From Bifidobacterium sp. ESL0732 (GTDB taxonomy: Bacteria > Actinomycetota > Actinomycetes > Actinomycetales > Bifidobacteriaceae): DNA of 64,000 bases. How positions within the stretch are numbered: the first letter of the stretch is position 1; every line of letters begins with the position of its first letter. A program made the position numbers and the translations under genes. Shown here piece after piece: positions 45,029 through 53,662 of this stretch. The notes below the pieces were generated by a model. The model had not been told where the DNA came from. It made no database searches and saw only the letters and a list, made by a program, of their open reading frames with translations. The stretch lies in assembly GCF_029395535.1 (NCBI RefSeq), contig NZ_CP113920.1:1674001-1738000 (forward strand). Direction: 5' to 3'.

Positions 45029-45829
45029 TCACTTCGCTTTGGTCTTGACACCACCGAAACGACGATCGCGGTGAACGTAATGGTCAATGGAACGCCAAAG
45101 CGCCTCGCGTCCGTAATCCGGGAACAGTTCGGGAGCGAAATCGAGTTCAGCGTAAGCCGCTTCCCACGGCAGGAAGTTAGAGGTGCGCTGCTCGCCGGAA
45201 GTGCGGATCACCAAGTCGCAATCGGGAATATCAGGATTATAAAGATGCTCGGCAATCATTGATTCGGTGACACGGTCACCGCTGATTTTGCCATCCCGAA
45301 CTGCCTTCGCGATGGCTGCCGCAGCGTCCGCTATCTCGGAACGACCGCCGTAATTGATGCAGAAGACGACATCGATGGTGGAATTGTGCTTGGTCCGTTC
45401 CATGGCGACCTCAAGCTCGTCGATCACCGACTTCCAGAGCCTCGGGCGGCGGCCCGACCAGCGCACACGCACGCCCCACTCGTCCATCTGCGCCACCCGG
45501 CGGTGGATGATGTCGCGGGAGAAGCCCATGAGAAAACGCACTTCCTGCGGGCTGCGTTTCCAGTTTTCGGTGGAAAAAGTATAGAGGCTCAAGTAACGCA
45601 CACCGGCCTCGATGGCACCGGCGATGGTGTCGAAGACGACCGGTTCGGCCGCCTGGTGACCGTGGGTGCGGGTCAAGCCGCGCTGCTGGGCCCAGCGTCC
45701 GTTGCCGTCCATGATGACGCCGACGTGACGGGGAACCTTGTTCTTCGGGAACGCAGGGATTATCGAGGGATCCGAGAAGGGGGCCGACGGAACGTCAAGC
45801 GAGGTATAGTCCACATGTTCAAAAGCCAT
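45029..45829 (-). CDS. uppS: isoprenyl transferase (undecaprenyl diphosphate synthase)
   Basis: A 266-residue cis-prenyltransferase that makes the lipid carrier for peptidoglycan and wall glycans. HVGVIMDGNGRWAQQRGL holds the catalytic aspartate and phosphate-binding residues, YLSLYTFSTENWKRSP the substrate wall, and DLVIRTSGEQRTSNFLPWEAAYAELDF the C-terminal signature. Only two bases separate it from recO, upstream on the same strand, so the pair is one operon. Confidence 0.95.
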   Translation of the reverse strand: MAFEHVDYTSLDVPSAPFSDPSIIPAFPKNKVPRHVGVIMDGNGRWAQQRGLTRTHGHQAAEPVVFDTIAGAIEAGVRYLSLYTFSTENWKRSPQEVRFLMGFSRDIIHRRVAQMDEWGVRVRWSGRRPRLWKSVIDELEVAMERTKHNSTIDVVFCINYGGRSEIADAAAAIAKAVRDGKISGDRVTESMIAEHLYNPDIPDCDLVIRTSGEQRTSNFLPWEAAYAELDFAPELFPDYGREALWRSIDHYVHRDRRFGGVKTKAK

Positions 45830-45831
45830 AC

Positions 45832-46554
45832 TTACGAATCTAGCAACTTCAACGAGCGGATGGGGCGTTCGAGGTAATATTCACCCCATTCTTCAACAAA
45901 TCGCCGAATTTCGGCCTTCAAAGGCGCATAATCAAGTACTTTCCAGTCCCCTTCGACAAGCGCCTCCATTTGTTCTCTCCCGTCAAGGTCGATGCGCTTG
46001 GAATCCGGGGTGTGGTCGACGGAGCACAGGATGCCGCCGGAAGCCACAGAAAAGTATTCGAGGTCATCACGCCTGCCGCACACCGTGCACGAGGCAAGTC
46101 GTGGGGTCCAACCAGCCTGTGCCAGCGCGCGCATCACATAGGAATCACTGATGGCTTCGGCCGGATGCTGCGCCTTTGCGAGCGCAGCCAATGCCGAAAT
46201 CAGCAACATATATTGACGTTGGGCCGGCTCGTGCTCCGTGGAAACCAGTTTGTCGGTCGTCTCGGCGATGACGTTGGCGGCGGTGTAGGCATCGTAGTCC
46301 ACACAAATGCGCGCGGCGTAGGAGGAAATGGAAGCGGCTTGCGAGATGACATCGAGCGAACGGCCTTCGGCGATGAGCAGATCGTCGCGCATGAACGGCT
46401 CCAGCCTGCCGCCAAAGCGAGATTTGGTGCGCCGCACGCCCTTGGCGACCGCACGTACTTTGCCGTGGGTTTTGGTCAGCAGTGTGATGATACGGTCGGC
46501 CTCGCCGAGTTTGACGGTCTTCAGAACCACACCTTCATCACGATACAGCGCCAT
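45832..46554 (-). CDS. recO: DNA repair protein RecO
   Basis: A 240-residue RecO: an N-terminal OB fold (MALYRDEGVVLKTVKLGEADRIITLLTKTHGKVRAVAKGVRRTKSRFGGRLEPF), a helical domain, and a zinc-binding CTVCGRRDDLEYFSVASGGILC. It loads RecA in the RecFOR pathway. The recO-uppS adjacency is common in actinobacteria. GGGGTGA lies just before the ATG. Confidence 0.95.
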   Translation of the reverse strand: MALYRDEGVVLKTVKLGEADRIITLLTKTHGKVRAVAKGVRRTKSRFGGRLEPFMRDDLLIAEGRSLDVISQAASISSYAARICVDYDAYTAANVIAETTDKLVSTEHEPAQRQYMLLISALAALAKAQHPAEAISDSYVMRALAQAGWTPRLASCTVCGRRDDLEYFSVASGGILCSVDHTPDSKRIDLDGREQMEALVEGDWKVLDYAPLKAEIRRFVEEWGEYYLERPIRSLKLLDS

Positions 46555-46861
46555 TCACATCACCCCCCGATTGCAACAACAGGTACATACTACAAGCAAC
46601 ACACGTCGCCATATATCAACCGGCAGTGTCACCGACAAATCCGAACATCGCAAAGGGACACAGGCCAACTTGCCAGCATCGTAAACACAACTAACCCTGC
46701 GATTACGACCGATATAACAAATCAATTACCCCGATTGGCAATATGACTGTTAGTATGAAAACCAGATCAAATATAGACAAAACACGCAATGCTGCATATC
46801 GTTTTTTGACGATATCTTTGCTGTTGAAAACGACGACATGCTAAACACTGAGGTTTGATAG
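46555..46861. other. A/T-richer divergent spacer, no gene seen
   Basis: This roughly 300-base gap lies between the divergently read recO and the orphan ORF. Base composition drops toward A/T here. I see no ORF with recognisable content and no clear promoter hexamers. It begins the accessory stretch that continues to the surface-protein genes. Confidence 0.4.
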
Positions 46862-47359
46862 ATGCGGAAAAGAGCGAATTGGGACAAGGAACAATCGATA
46901 CTTTCCATGCGAGACGAACATAACCTCCTACAAGAGGACTGGGATCGCAGACAATTGCAACTAGGCATTCCCCCTGATGAAGATGTGTTGGAAATGCATG
47001 AAATCGTATTTCTGGAACGCTTCATCGAACTGGGAAACCACTGTATTTGGATAGCGAAACAGACCAAAAATCATCAACCTACGAACGACTTTCATTGGAA
47101 CGAAACCAAGTTAGACATGGAATTAAAATCAATGTCCAGCCTCAAGTACCGAAGCATCTCCCTAAGAATAAGCGACGCCGCGGCAAAAGCAGCCCGGCAA
47201 GGATTTATCAAAGAAAATTTCATCGTCGATCTAGGGAATAGCTCACTTCCCGGGAAATTACACCAACAACTTACCCGCTACAATAAAGTTCACGACATTA
47301 AAATAAAAAATCTGTTCATATTTGATAAAAATGGGATTGACAGAATCAATCTCAGTTAA
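46862..47359 (+). CDS. unknown protein, A/T-rich orphan (165 aa)
   Basis: GAGG lies eight bases before the ATG, and the frame is open to a clean stop. The N-terminal half is charged and helical. The C-terminal part (SISLRISDAAAKAARQGFIKENFIVDLGNSSLPGKLHQQLTRYN ... IKNLFIFDKNGIDRINL) alternates strands and helices, like the end of a compact nuclease-type domain seen in some bacterial toxins; this likeness is from memory and weak. Codon use is clearly lower in G+C than in neighbours, a sign of acquired DNA. It has no partner gene; the next gene is convergent. Confidence 0.55.
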   Translation: MRKRANWDKEQSILSMRDEHNLLQEDWDRRQLQLGIPPDEDVLEMHEIVFLERFIELGNHCIWIAKQTKNHQPTNDFHWNETKLDMELKSMSSLKYRSISLRISDAAAKAARQGFIKENFIVDLGNSSLPGKLHQQLTRYNKVHDIKIKNLFIFDKNGIDRINLS

Positions 47360-47558
47360 GAAACTACCAAGTATTAAAACAAAAGTATTGCCGGAAGCAC
47401 TCCCCCGACTTATGTTCCAGTCCTATGGCTGGTCGCGTGGGACCTCCGGTAAGATTTATATTACCACATATAAGGCAGAGGAGCAATCGGCTCGAAGGCC
47501 AAATGCGGGCCAGCCTCCGAATTGGAAGTTGGTTCACATTTGGCTACCTATGCTTTAT

Positions 47559-47587
47559 CGGCTGGCGGGCATGAAGCATGTCAGCCG
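47559..47587. terminator. hairpin just past the first surface-protein gene
   Basis: CGGCTG (47559-47564) pairs with CAGCCG (47582-47587), and CATG/CATG pairs inside. It starts eight bases past the stop of the surface gene on the minus strand. There is no U tract, so it may be a 3' stabiliser or a factor-dependent end rather than a simple terminator. Confidence 0.45.
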
Positions 47588-47594
47588 TACTAGC

Positions 47595-50500
47595 TTACCG
47601 TTTTTCACGCTTGCGTAGCACGAGCGTGATACCCGCGAAAGCCGCCAGCACAGACGCCAGCACGGCAGGGGCCACGACCCCGGCGCCGGTGGCCGACAGA
47701 CCGCCCCTGAGCTTCAGGCCGTTCAACGCATTGCGCAACGCGGCCGTGGCCTGGTCGATGTCGGCCTTTGACGCATGCGGGTCGCGCGCCACGGCCCTGG
47801 CACGGTCTAGAGCGTTCTGGAAGGCCTCCCACGAGTCGGGGGTGTAGTCCGACTGCCTGTGGTTGCCCGCCTGGGCCACGGCCTGATCGATCAGCCCGTC
47901 CAGCCCGCCGGAACCGTTGGAACCGTTCGAGCCATTCGAGTTGGAACCGTTAGCACCGGAACCGTTCGAGCCATTTGAACCGTTAGAGCCAGAATCGACC
48001 GGCTTCAGGGAGTTCAATGCGTCCTGCAGGGAGGCTGCCGCCTGATCAACATCCGACTTCGAGGCATCCGGGTCCTTGGAAACGTCCTTCGCATGGTCGA
48101 GCGCGTCCTGCAACGGCTTGAACGACTCCGGTGTGTAGTCCGACTTGTCCTTGCCTTTCGCCTTGTCGATCAACGCGTTGAGCGCGGACTTGTCCACCTT
48201 CCAGCTGGCCTTGAGGCTCACGTCGCCGGTCACCGCCGAATCGAAGTCGTAAGCCCTGCCGTTGGCGTCCTTCCAGCCATTCAGCACGTACCCGTCGCGC
48301 GACACACTGCCCGCCGCGGGAGCGGTGGCCTTCGCGCCGTCGTCCACGACCTGCGCCACGGGCTGGCCCGTGCCGCCGTTCGCGTCGAACGTGACGTTCC
48401 ACGTTTTGACATAGTGCGCATACAGAGTGAAATCGCCGGTCGGCGCCACGGAGAAGTCGTATGTTCCCGCGCCACGCAGGCGAATCCGGCTGGCCTGCGA
48501 AGGCGCGACAGTGTACCAGCCGTCGAACCGGTAGCCCGTCTTCACCGGATCCGTCACAGGCCGGATGAGCAGGCCTCCATCGTCGACCCACGAAACGGTG
48601 TCGGCCTCGCCGTTACCAAGATTGAGCGTGATCTTGTGCCGCGCATCCCCCCACCTCGCCTTCAACGACACATCGGCCGTCAAAGGCTTCGAGAAGTCAT
48701 AGGCCGTGTCCGCACCATCTACGAACCAGCCAAGGAACTTCGACAGATCACCGTGCGAATCCGTCGCCGACGTAGTCGGGTCAGTCACCGACACCGCCGA
48801 GGAACCCTCGTCACGCGTCTGCGACGGCACGACACTGCCGCCAAGCCCAGTATCGAACGACACCGTCCACGTCTTCACCCACCGCGCATGCGCCGTCACA
48901 TCACCATGCAACACCTGGCCGAAACTGAACGTGGTACCGCCATCAGCGGCCGTGAACCAACCCACGAACCGATAACCGGTCTTCGACGGGTCCGCCACCA
49001 CGTCCGGGCTCTGCCCGTCAACCTTCAACTGACTGTCCACTGCCGAACCGCCATGCGAGTCGAACGACACCTTGCGATGCAGATCATCCCAACGCGCCGT
49101 CAACGTCACATCCGCACTCACCGGAGTCGAGGCGAACACGTATGCGGTCTCGGAACCCGGCTCGTACCAGCCCAGGAACCGCGCCGGCTCGCCATGCGAA
49201 TCCCGCTTCGTGGGATCCGCAGGCTTCAAGACAGGCCGACCCGCATCCACAGTCTTAGCGTCAACCGCACTGCCGCCATTCGCGTCGAACGTCACCGTAT
49301 ACCGCCGCACCCACCGGGCGTGGGCCGTCACGTCGCGATGCAGCGCCTGCCCGAAGTCGAACTCGGTACCGCCATCCTCGGCCGTGAACCAGCCGAGGAA
49401 GCGATAGTTCGCACGGGTCGGAGTGGCGGGCGCCGCACCCGGCGTGGCACCGTCGTTGACCAGACGGTGCGCGACGTTCGAACCGCCGTGGGAGTCGAAT
49501 TTGACTTCACGATGCGCATCGTCCCACTTGGCCTTCAACGCAACATCGCCGGTCACCGCCGTCGAGAAGTCATAGGCGGTTTCCGAACCATCGGCGAACC
49601 AACCAAGGAAACGGGAGGATTCACCGTGGCGATCGGTCGGAGGAGTGGACGGCGCGCCCGTATCGGTGGCGGTGCCGCCGCTGTTAATCTCCTGCTTGGC
49701 GACATCGTCACCGCCGTTCGCGTCGAACGTCACGTCCCATGTGCCGGTCCAGTGGGCATACGCCGTCACGTCGCCATGCAGCGTCTGGCCGAAGTCGAAC
49801 GGCGAGCCGCCCGTGGGCGCGTCGAACCAGCCGAGGAAACGGTGCCTGGCCCACTCGGGATCCGCAGGTGCCGCGCCCGGCGTGCCGCCGTCGTCCTTCA
49901 GGCGATGCCCAACGCTCGGGCCGCCCTGGGTGTCGAACCTGACCTCACGGTGCAGGTCGTCCCAGTGCGCCGTCAACGTCACATCGGCGCCCACCGAAGT
50001 GGCGGAGAAGTCGTACGGCGTGGCCGAGCCGCTCTCGAACCAGCCGAGGAAGCGGGAGGATTCACCGTGCGCATCCGTCGGCGCCGTGGCGGGCGCGCCC
50101 GGATCGGTGGCGGTGCCGCCGGCGTCGATCGTCTGCCCGTCCACATCGCTGCCGCCGGCCGGGGCGAAGGTCACCTTGTAGGTCTTGACCCAGTGGGCGT
50201 AGACCGTGGCGTTTCCGGTGATCTCGGTCGTCGAGAAATCGAACTTCGTCGAACCGGTCGCGTCGGTGTACCAGTCATCGAACCGGTAGCCCTCGCGCGT
50301 GGGGTTCTTGCTGGCCGCGGGACGGGTCACCTTGCCATGGTCGGCGACCCTCACCGCGTCCGGTGCGCCCTGGCCCTGGTTGGGGTCGAAGGTCACCGTG
50401 TGGTTGGCATCGGCCCACTTCGCCTTGAGGTTCAGATCACCGGTCACCACGTCGTTAAAGTCGTACTTGGTGGTGCCGTTGTACCAGCCGCGGAACACCG

Positions 50501-53279
50501 AGGGATTGCCGTCGCCATCGGCCGGAGCCGGGTTCGGCGCGCCTGGGTCGCCGACCTTCTGGCCATCGTCCAGCGTCACCGTCGGGTTGGCCACTGCGCC
50601 ACCACCGTTCGCATCGAACACGACCTGCCACGTCTTGACCCACTTGGCATAGATAGTCGTATCGGCGGTAATCGCCATATCATCGAAATTGAACTTAGTG
50701 GCATACGTATTGTCGGTGTACCAACCACCGAACCGATAACCAGTCGGAGGAGCCGGGTTGGTGGAAGGCTTGGCAGCATGGCCGCCATCAGCCACCTGTT
50801 GGTCCACGGTCGACGCATTGCCAGTGCCAGCCATGGCACCCGACCCCAGATCGAAACTGACCTTGTACAGCCTTGTCCACTTCGCATAAATCGTCTTGTC
50901 CTCGTTGATGGCGATTCCGCCGAAATCAAACTTCGTACCGTAATTGTCATCGGTATACCAGCCGTCGAACCGATAGCCGGTCTTACTAGGGTCAATGGTC
51001 GGCGCAATGGCATGACCACCATCCGCGACGTTCTGATCAACCGGGGCATCGGTCACCGCGCCCGGCCCCACATCGAAGCGGACCGTGTTCGACATCTTCA
51101 CCTCGACAGGATCGGAACCGTTGCTCCGGCCCTCGACGCCGTTCGCACCGGCGGCATCCGTGGCCTTGACCTTGGCCTTCCCGCTCATCGGCACACTGGC
51201 AGGAACCGGCACACTGAACTTGCCATCAGCGCCGGAAGCCGACGTCGAGGTCGTCTCATCCGGCCAAGTGACATCGACCGTATCGCCGGACTCCACCGTC
51301 CTGCCCGTCTGAGCAGTTTTATCGCCACTTGACCATACGGTTCCCGTCAGCGTCCTCGCCGAGGAATCGACCTTGAGGTCCTCGAACCCGGGAGCAACCG
51401 CATCGATCGTGGCGGTATACGCGTCGGACGGATCCGCGTTCTCTCCGGTGATCGTAGCGGTATACGTCACGTCGCCGCCCCTGCCGACCAAGTCCTTAGG
51501 CAAGGGAACCACAGCCTCCCACGAACTTCCGGTCGTAACCGCGACCGCCGGACTGGACTGTCCATCCCCATCCGAAACGGTAACCTTGTCGCCTGTCCGC
51601 AACGTGCCCAGCGAACTTCCCGACACATGCACCCCATCCGATTTCACCGTGTGCCCGGTGATAGTCGGCTGCGGCTTATCAGTCCAACGAGCATACAAGG
51701 TGACATTGCCCAGATCATAGGGAATCACGGGAACATTGCCGTTCCCGTCCTTCAACAGGTAATCGGTACCCTGCATGTTCGCCTGGGTGTTCCAGCCCTT
51801 GAGCCGGTAACCAGGGCGCGTAGCCGCCGTGCACACCGGAGCGAAGGGGACCGCGTTCCCGTCGCCACATGGCGTAACGCTGCTACCGGCCCCGTTGCCG
51901 TTATAATGGGCAGTGGTCAGATACAACCATTCGCCCTTGCCGTCAGGACCGGCAGGGCCCGGGTTGATTCCATGCCAGCCTTTGAATACGGCGGACTGGT
52001 CCACCGTCTCATACCTAGGAGTAGTCGCAAGACAGGCATCGTCAAATTCATGACCATTACCAGCGCAATCATAGCTGAATACACCCTTTGAGCCATAAAC
52101 AGAATAATATACTTCAGAATTACTCGAATAATCCGTAACGATGTGCGCACCTTGTCCCAGCTTCACACGTTTCAGATTCATGCCTGCGAACATGCTATAA
52201 TAGTTTCTTAAAATCGCCTGGCCTCCTGGTCCTTCGTCACTTCCCAACCACACCCAGCTCAGCCCGTTCATGTCGAAGCCGCTGATGTCCAAGGACTGCA
52301 ACGCCGAACAATTCTGGAACATGCCCGTCATGTTTTTGACGGCGGACGTCTTCCAGTTCGACAGGTCGAGATTGCGGCCGTTAGGGGCAGCCTGAGGGCT
52401 GGTGTCAACGTCGCCGACCAGCACGGTGTCGCCCTGGAACATGTACTGCATGTCGGTGACTTTGGAGGTGTCCCACTTGTCCATCCCAGTGATCGAGGTC
52501 AGATGGGACTGGATGTGGAACATGTAGCCCATGTTCGTGGAGCCGGACGTATCGAGGTTGTCGACGTCCGCGGTCTTCAGGTTAGGCAGGAAGTAGCCGT
52601 CGAAGATGCCCCAGCCGTTCGTCAGCTTTACCGGGTTAGCGTCATTCTTGTCGACGACCAGCTTGGTGACCTCGGTGCTCTTATACTGTTGGTTGATCGG
52701 GTTGGAGGCCTGGTCGCCGATGGAGTGCGTGTCCGGAATTGTGCCGCCTTCCAACTCAAGCACGCAGTCCTGCTGGTCGTCGCTCAGGTGGATGCTCCAG
52801 TGCAGCGCGCCCCAGACCTGATTCGTCTTCGCCGTGCACGGCACCGCGTCCTGCGCGCCGACGGACGGTTTCGCCTGCGTAATCGAGCCATTGCGATTAT
52901 CGGAAACCGGGCTCGACGCGGACTTGGCGGTCAAGCCAGACGAACCATTGGCGGCCTGTCCCTTTACATTAGAGGCGGAAGTGCCGGGACCAGGATTGGA
53001 AACAGTTGAAGATGCGGGCCCGGTGGTTTGGGTTTGCTGTGAAGTGCTGGAGGAATCTGTGGGTGACGAAGGTGAGGAAACACCAGCTTCATTGCTGGAC
53101 GGCGTACCTGCCGAGGGTGCACTATTGCTGTCTTCGGCAACGTTTGCCGACTGCGACTGTGTTGTTTGAGTAGCCGCAGTATCATCGTTCGGTGAAACGG
53201 CATTCGCTGCGGGAGGAGCAAGACCCAGAAGCATCACCGGGGCTAAAACGGCACCAATCAGACTCTTCACCAACGACAT
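47595..53279 (-). CDS. giant sortase-anchored surface protein A (BspA-like, bacterial repeats, FIVAR)
   Basis: A 1,894-residue cell-surface protein. A signal peptide (to about residue 28, ending ANA) is followed by a Ser/Thr-rich stretch to ~140, then a BspA/DUF285 region (LDTSGSTNMGYMFHI, DKWDTSKVTDMQYMF, SAVKNMTGMFQNCSAL). Next come two Ig-like modules, about 13 InlB-B/Flg_new-type repeats (each ~65-75 residues, V.FD..GG ... F.GW ... YDF ... A.W), two FIVAR domains (LIDKAKGKDKSDYTPESF; QAVAQAGNHRQSDYTPDSW) separated by an Asn/Gly/Ser linker, and a sorting end: LSATG, hydrophobic helix, LRKREKR. LSATG is a non-standard LPXTG. AGGAGA lies eight bases before the ATG. It probably binds host or food surfaces; function inferred. 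Confidence 0.9.
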   Translation of the reverse strand: MSLVKSLIGAVLAPVMLLGLAPPAANAVSPNDDTAATQTTQSQSANVAEDSNSAPSAGTPSSNEAGVSSPSSPTDSSSTSQQTQTTGPASSTVSNPGPGTSASNVKGQAANGSSGLTAKSASSPVSDNRNGSITQAKPSVGAQDAVPCTAKTNQVWGALHWSIHLSDDQQDCVLELEGGTIPDTHSIGDQASNPINQQYKSTEVTKLVVDKNDANPVKLTNGWGIFDGYFLPNLKTADVDNLDTSGSTNMGYMFHIQSHLTSITGMDKWDTSKVTDMQYMFQGDTVLVGDVDTSPQAAPNGRNLDLSNWKTSAVKNMTGMFQNCSALQSLDISGFDMNGLSWVWLGSDEGPGGQAILRNYYSMFAGMNLKRVKLGQGAHIVTDYSSNSEVYYSVYGSKGVFSYDCAGNGHEFDDACLATTPRYETVDQSAVFKGWHGINPGPAGPDGKGEWLYLTTAHYNGNGAGSSVTPCGDGNAVPFAPVCTAATRPGYRLKGWNTQANMQGTDYLLKDGNGNVPVIPYDLGNVTLYARWTDKPQPTITGHTVKSDGVHVSGSSLGTLRTGDKVTVSDGDGQSSPAVAVTTGSSWEAVVPLPKDLVGRGGDVTYTATITGENADPSDAYTATIDAVAPGFEDLKVDSSARTLTGTVWSSGDKTAQTGRTVESGDTVDVTWPDETTSTSASGADGKFSVPVPASVPMSGKAKVKATDAAGANGVEGRSNGSDPVEVKMSNTVRFDVGPGAVTDAPVDQNVADGGHAIAPTIDPSKTGYRFDGWYTDDNYGTKFDFGGIAINEDKTIYAKWTRLYKVSFDLGSGAMAGTGNASTVDQQVADGGHAAKPSTNPAPPTGYRFGGWYTDNTYATKFNFDDMAITADTTIYAKWVKTWQVVFDANGGGAVANPTVTLDDGQKVGDPGAPNPAPADGDGNPSVFRGWYNGTTKYDFNDVVTGDLNLKAKWADANHTVTFDPNQGQGAPDAVRVADHGKVTRPAASKNPTREGYRFDDWYTDATGSTKFDFSTTEITGNATVYAHWVKTYKVTFAPAGGSDVDGQTIDAGGTATDPGAPATAPTDAHGESSRFLGWFESGSATPYDFSATSVGADVTLTAHWDDLHREVRFDTQGGPSVGHRLKDDGGTPGAAPADPEWARHRFLGWFDAPTGGSPFDFGQTLHGDVTAYAHWTGTWDVTFDANGGDDVAKQEINSGGTATDTGAPSTPPTDRHGESSRFLGWFADGSETAYDFSTAVTGDVALKAKWDDAHREVKFDSHGGSNVAHRLVNDGATPGAAPATPTRANYRFLGWFTAEDGGTEFDFGQALHRDVTAHARWVRRYTVTFDANGGSAVDAKTVDAGRPVLKPADPTKRDSHGEPARFLGWYEPGSETAYVFASTPVSADVTLTARWDDLHRKVSFDSHGGSAVDSQLKVDGQSPDVVADPSKTGYRFVGWFTAADGGTTFSFGQVLHGDVTAHARWVKTWTVSFDTGLGGSVVPSQTRDEGSSAVSVTDPTTSATDSHGDLSKFLGWFVDGADTAYDFSKPLTADVSLKARWGDARHKITLNLGNGEADTVSWVDDGGLLIRPVTDPVKTGYRFDGWYTVAPSQASRIRLRGAGTYDFSVAPTGDFTLYAHYVKTWNVTFDANGGTGQPVAQVVDDGAKATAPAAGSVSRDGYVLNGWKDANGRAYDFDSAVTGDVSLKASWKVDKSALNALIDKAKGKDKSDYTPESFKPLQDALDHAKDVSKDPDASKSDVDQAAASLQDALNSLKPVDSGSNGSNGSNGSGANGSNSNGSNGSNGSGGLDGLIDQAVAQAGNHRQSDYTPDSWEAFQNALDRARAVARDPHASKADIDQATAALRNALNGLKLRGGLSATGAGVVAPAVLASVLAAFAGITLVLRKREKR

Positions 53280-53430
53280 GACCCAATTCTCCTACTGCTT
53301 TAAGGCGCACTCTCACCAACTCGAAAACTACCTGGAACAACATGCATCAACACAAGCAGGCTCGCCACATCACGAACACACGCACCCGCCGGATGCACTA
53401 CATCACAATACAATAATAATTATACAAATA
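53280..53430 (-). promoter_or_regulatory. conserved leader/promoter region of surface gene A
   Basis: About 130 bases between the ATG and an A/T-rich promoter-like patch are nearly the same as the region before surface gene B (59102-59260), including TAGGAGAATT, GGTGAGAGT.CGCCTTAAAG, GATGCATGTTGTTCCA and GCATCCGGCGGGTGCGTGTG. On the minus strand TATAAT lies at 53419-53424. Such a long conserved 5' leader suggests a shared control element. Confidence 0.6.
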
Positions 53431-53583
53431 TGACCGACATAACAAACAACCCATAATCCAAATGTCGGAAAACCGCCCGCTCCCAGGCAAACAGCATCAC
53501 CAACCAACCGTTGCGGGCACGGCATCCACGCCTCTCAACACCATCACCAGTCAATTTACAAATCGGGCGATTACAAGAATGCA

Positions 53584-53610
53584 GGCCGGTTCCAGGGATG
53601 AAAACCGGCC
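53584..53610 (-). terminator. terminator-like hairpin after surface gene B
   Basis: GGCCGGTT (53584-53591) pairs perfectly with AACCGGCC (53603-53610), flanked by GC/GC, about 55 bases past the stop at 53663. Downstream on the minus strand the sequence is T-rich (ATTCTTGT), but without a clean U run. It separates the transcripts of the two surface genes. The rest of 53431-53662 shows no gene. Confidence 0.55.
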
Positions 53611-53662
53611 CGCATCGGTCATCGCCTACCACGCATGGCGGAGGTGACGATTATTGTTCGCT

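Noticed and set aside
47322-47618. 98-residue plus ORF after the orphan gene
   Set aside because: No ribosome binding site, overlaps the 3' end of two genes and covers an inverted repeat; no sensible protein features.
48093-51332. 1,079-residue plus-strand ORF opposite surface gene A
   Set aside because: Arg-rich repetitive product mirrors the repeats of the real surface protein on the other strand; no start signal or family.
53420-53632. 70-residue minus ORF between the surface genes
   Set aside because: It overlaps the terminator hairpin and promoter region, has no ribosome binding site and no recognisable sequence.
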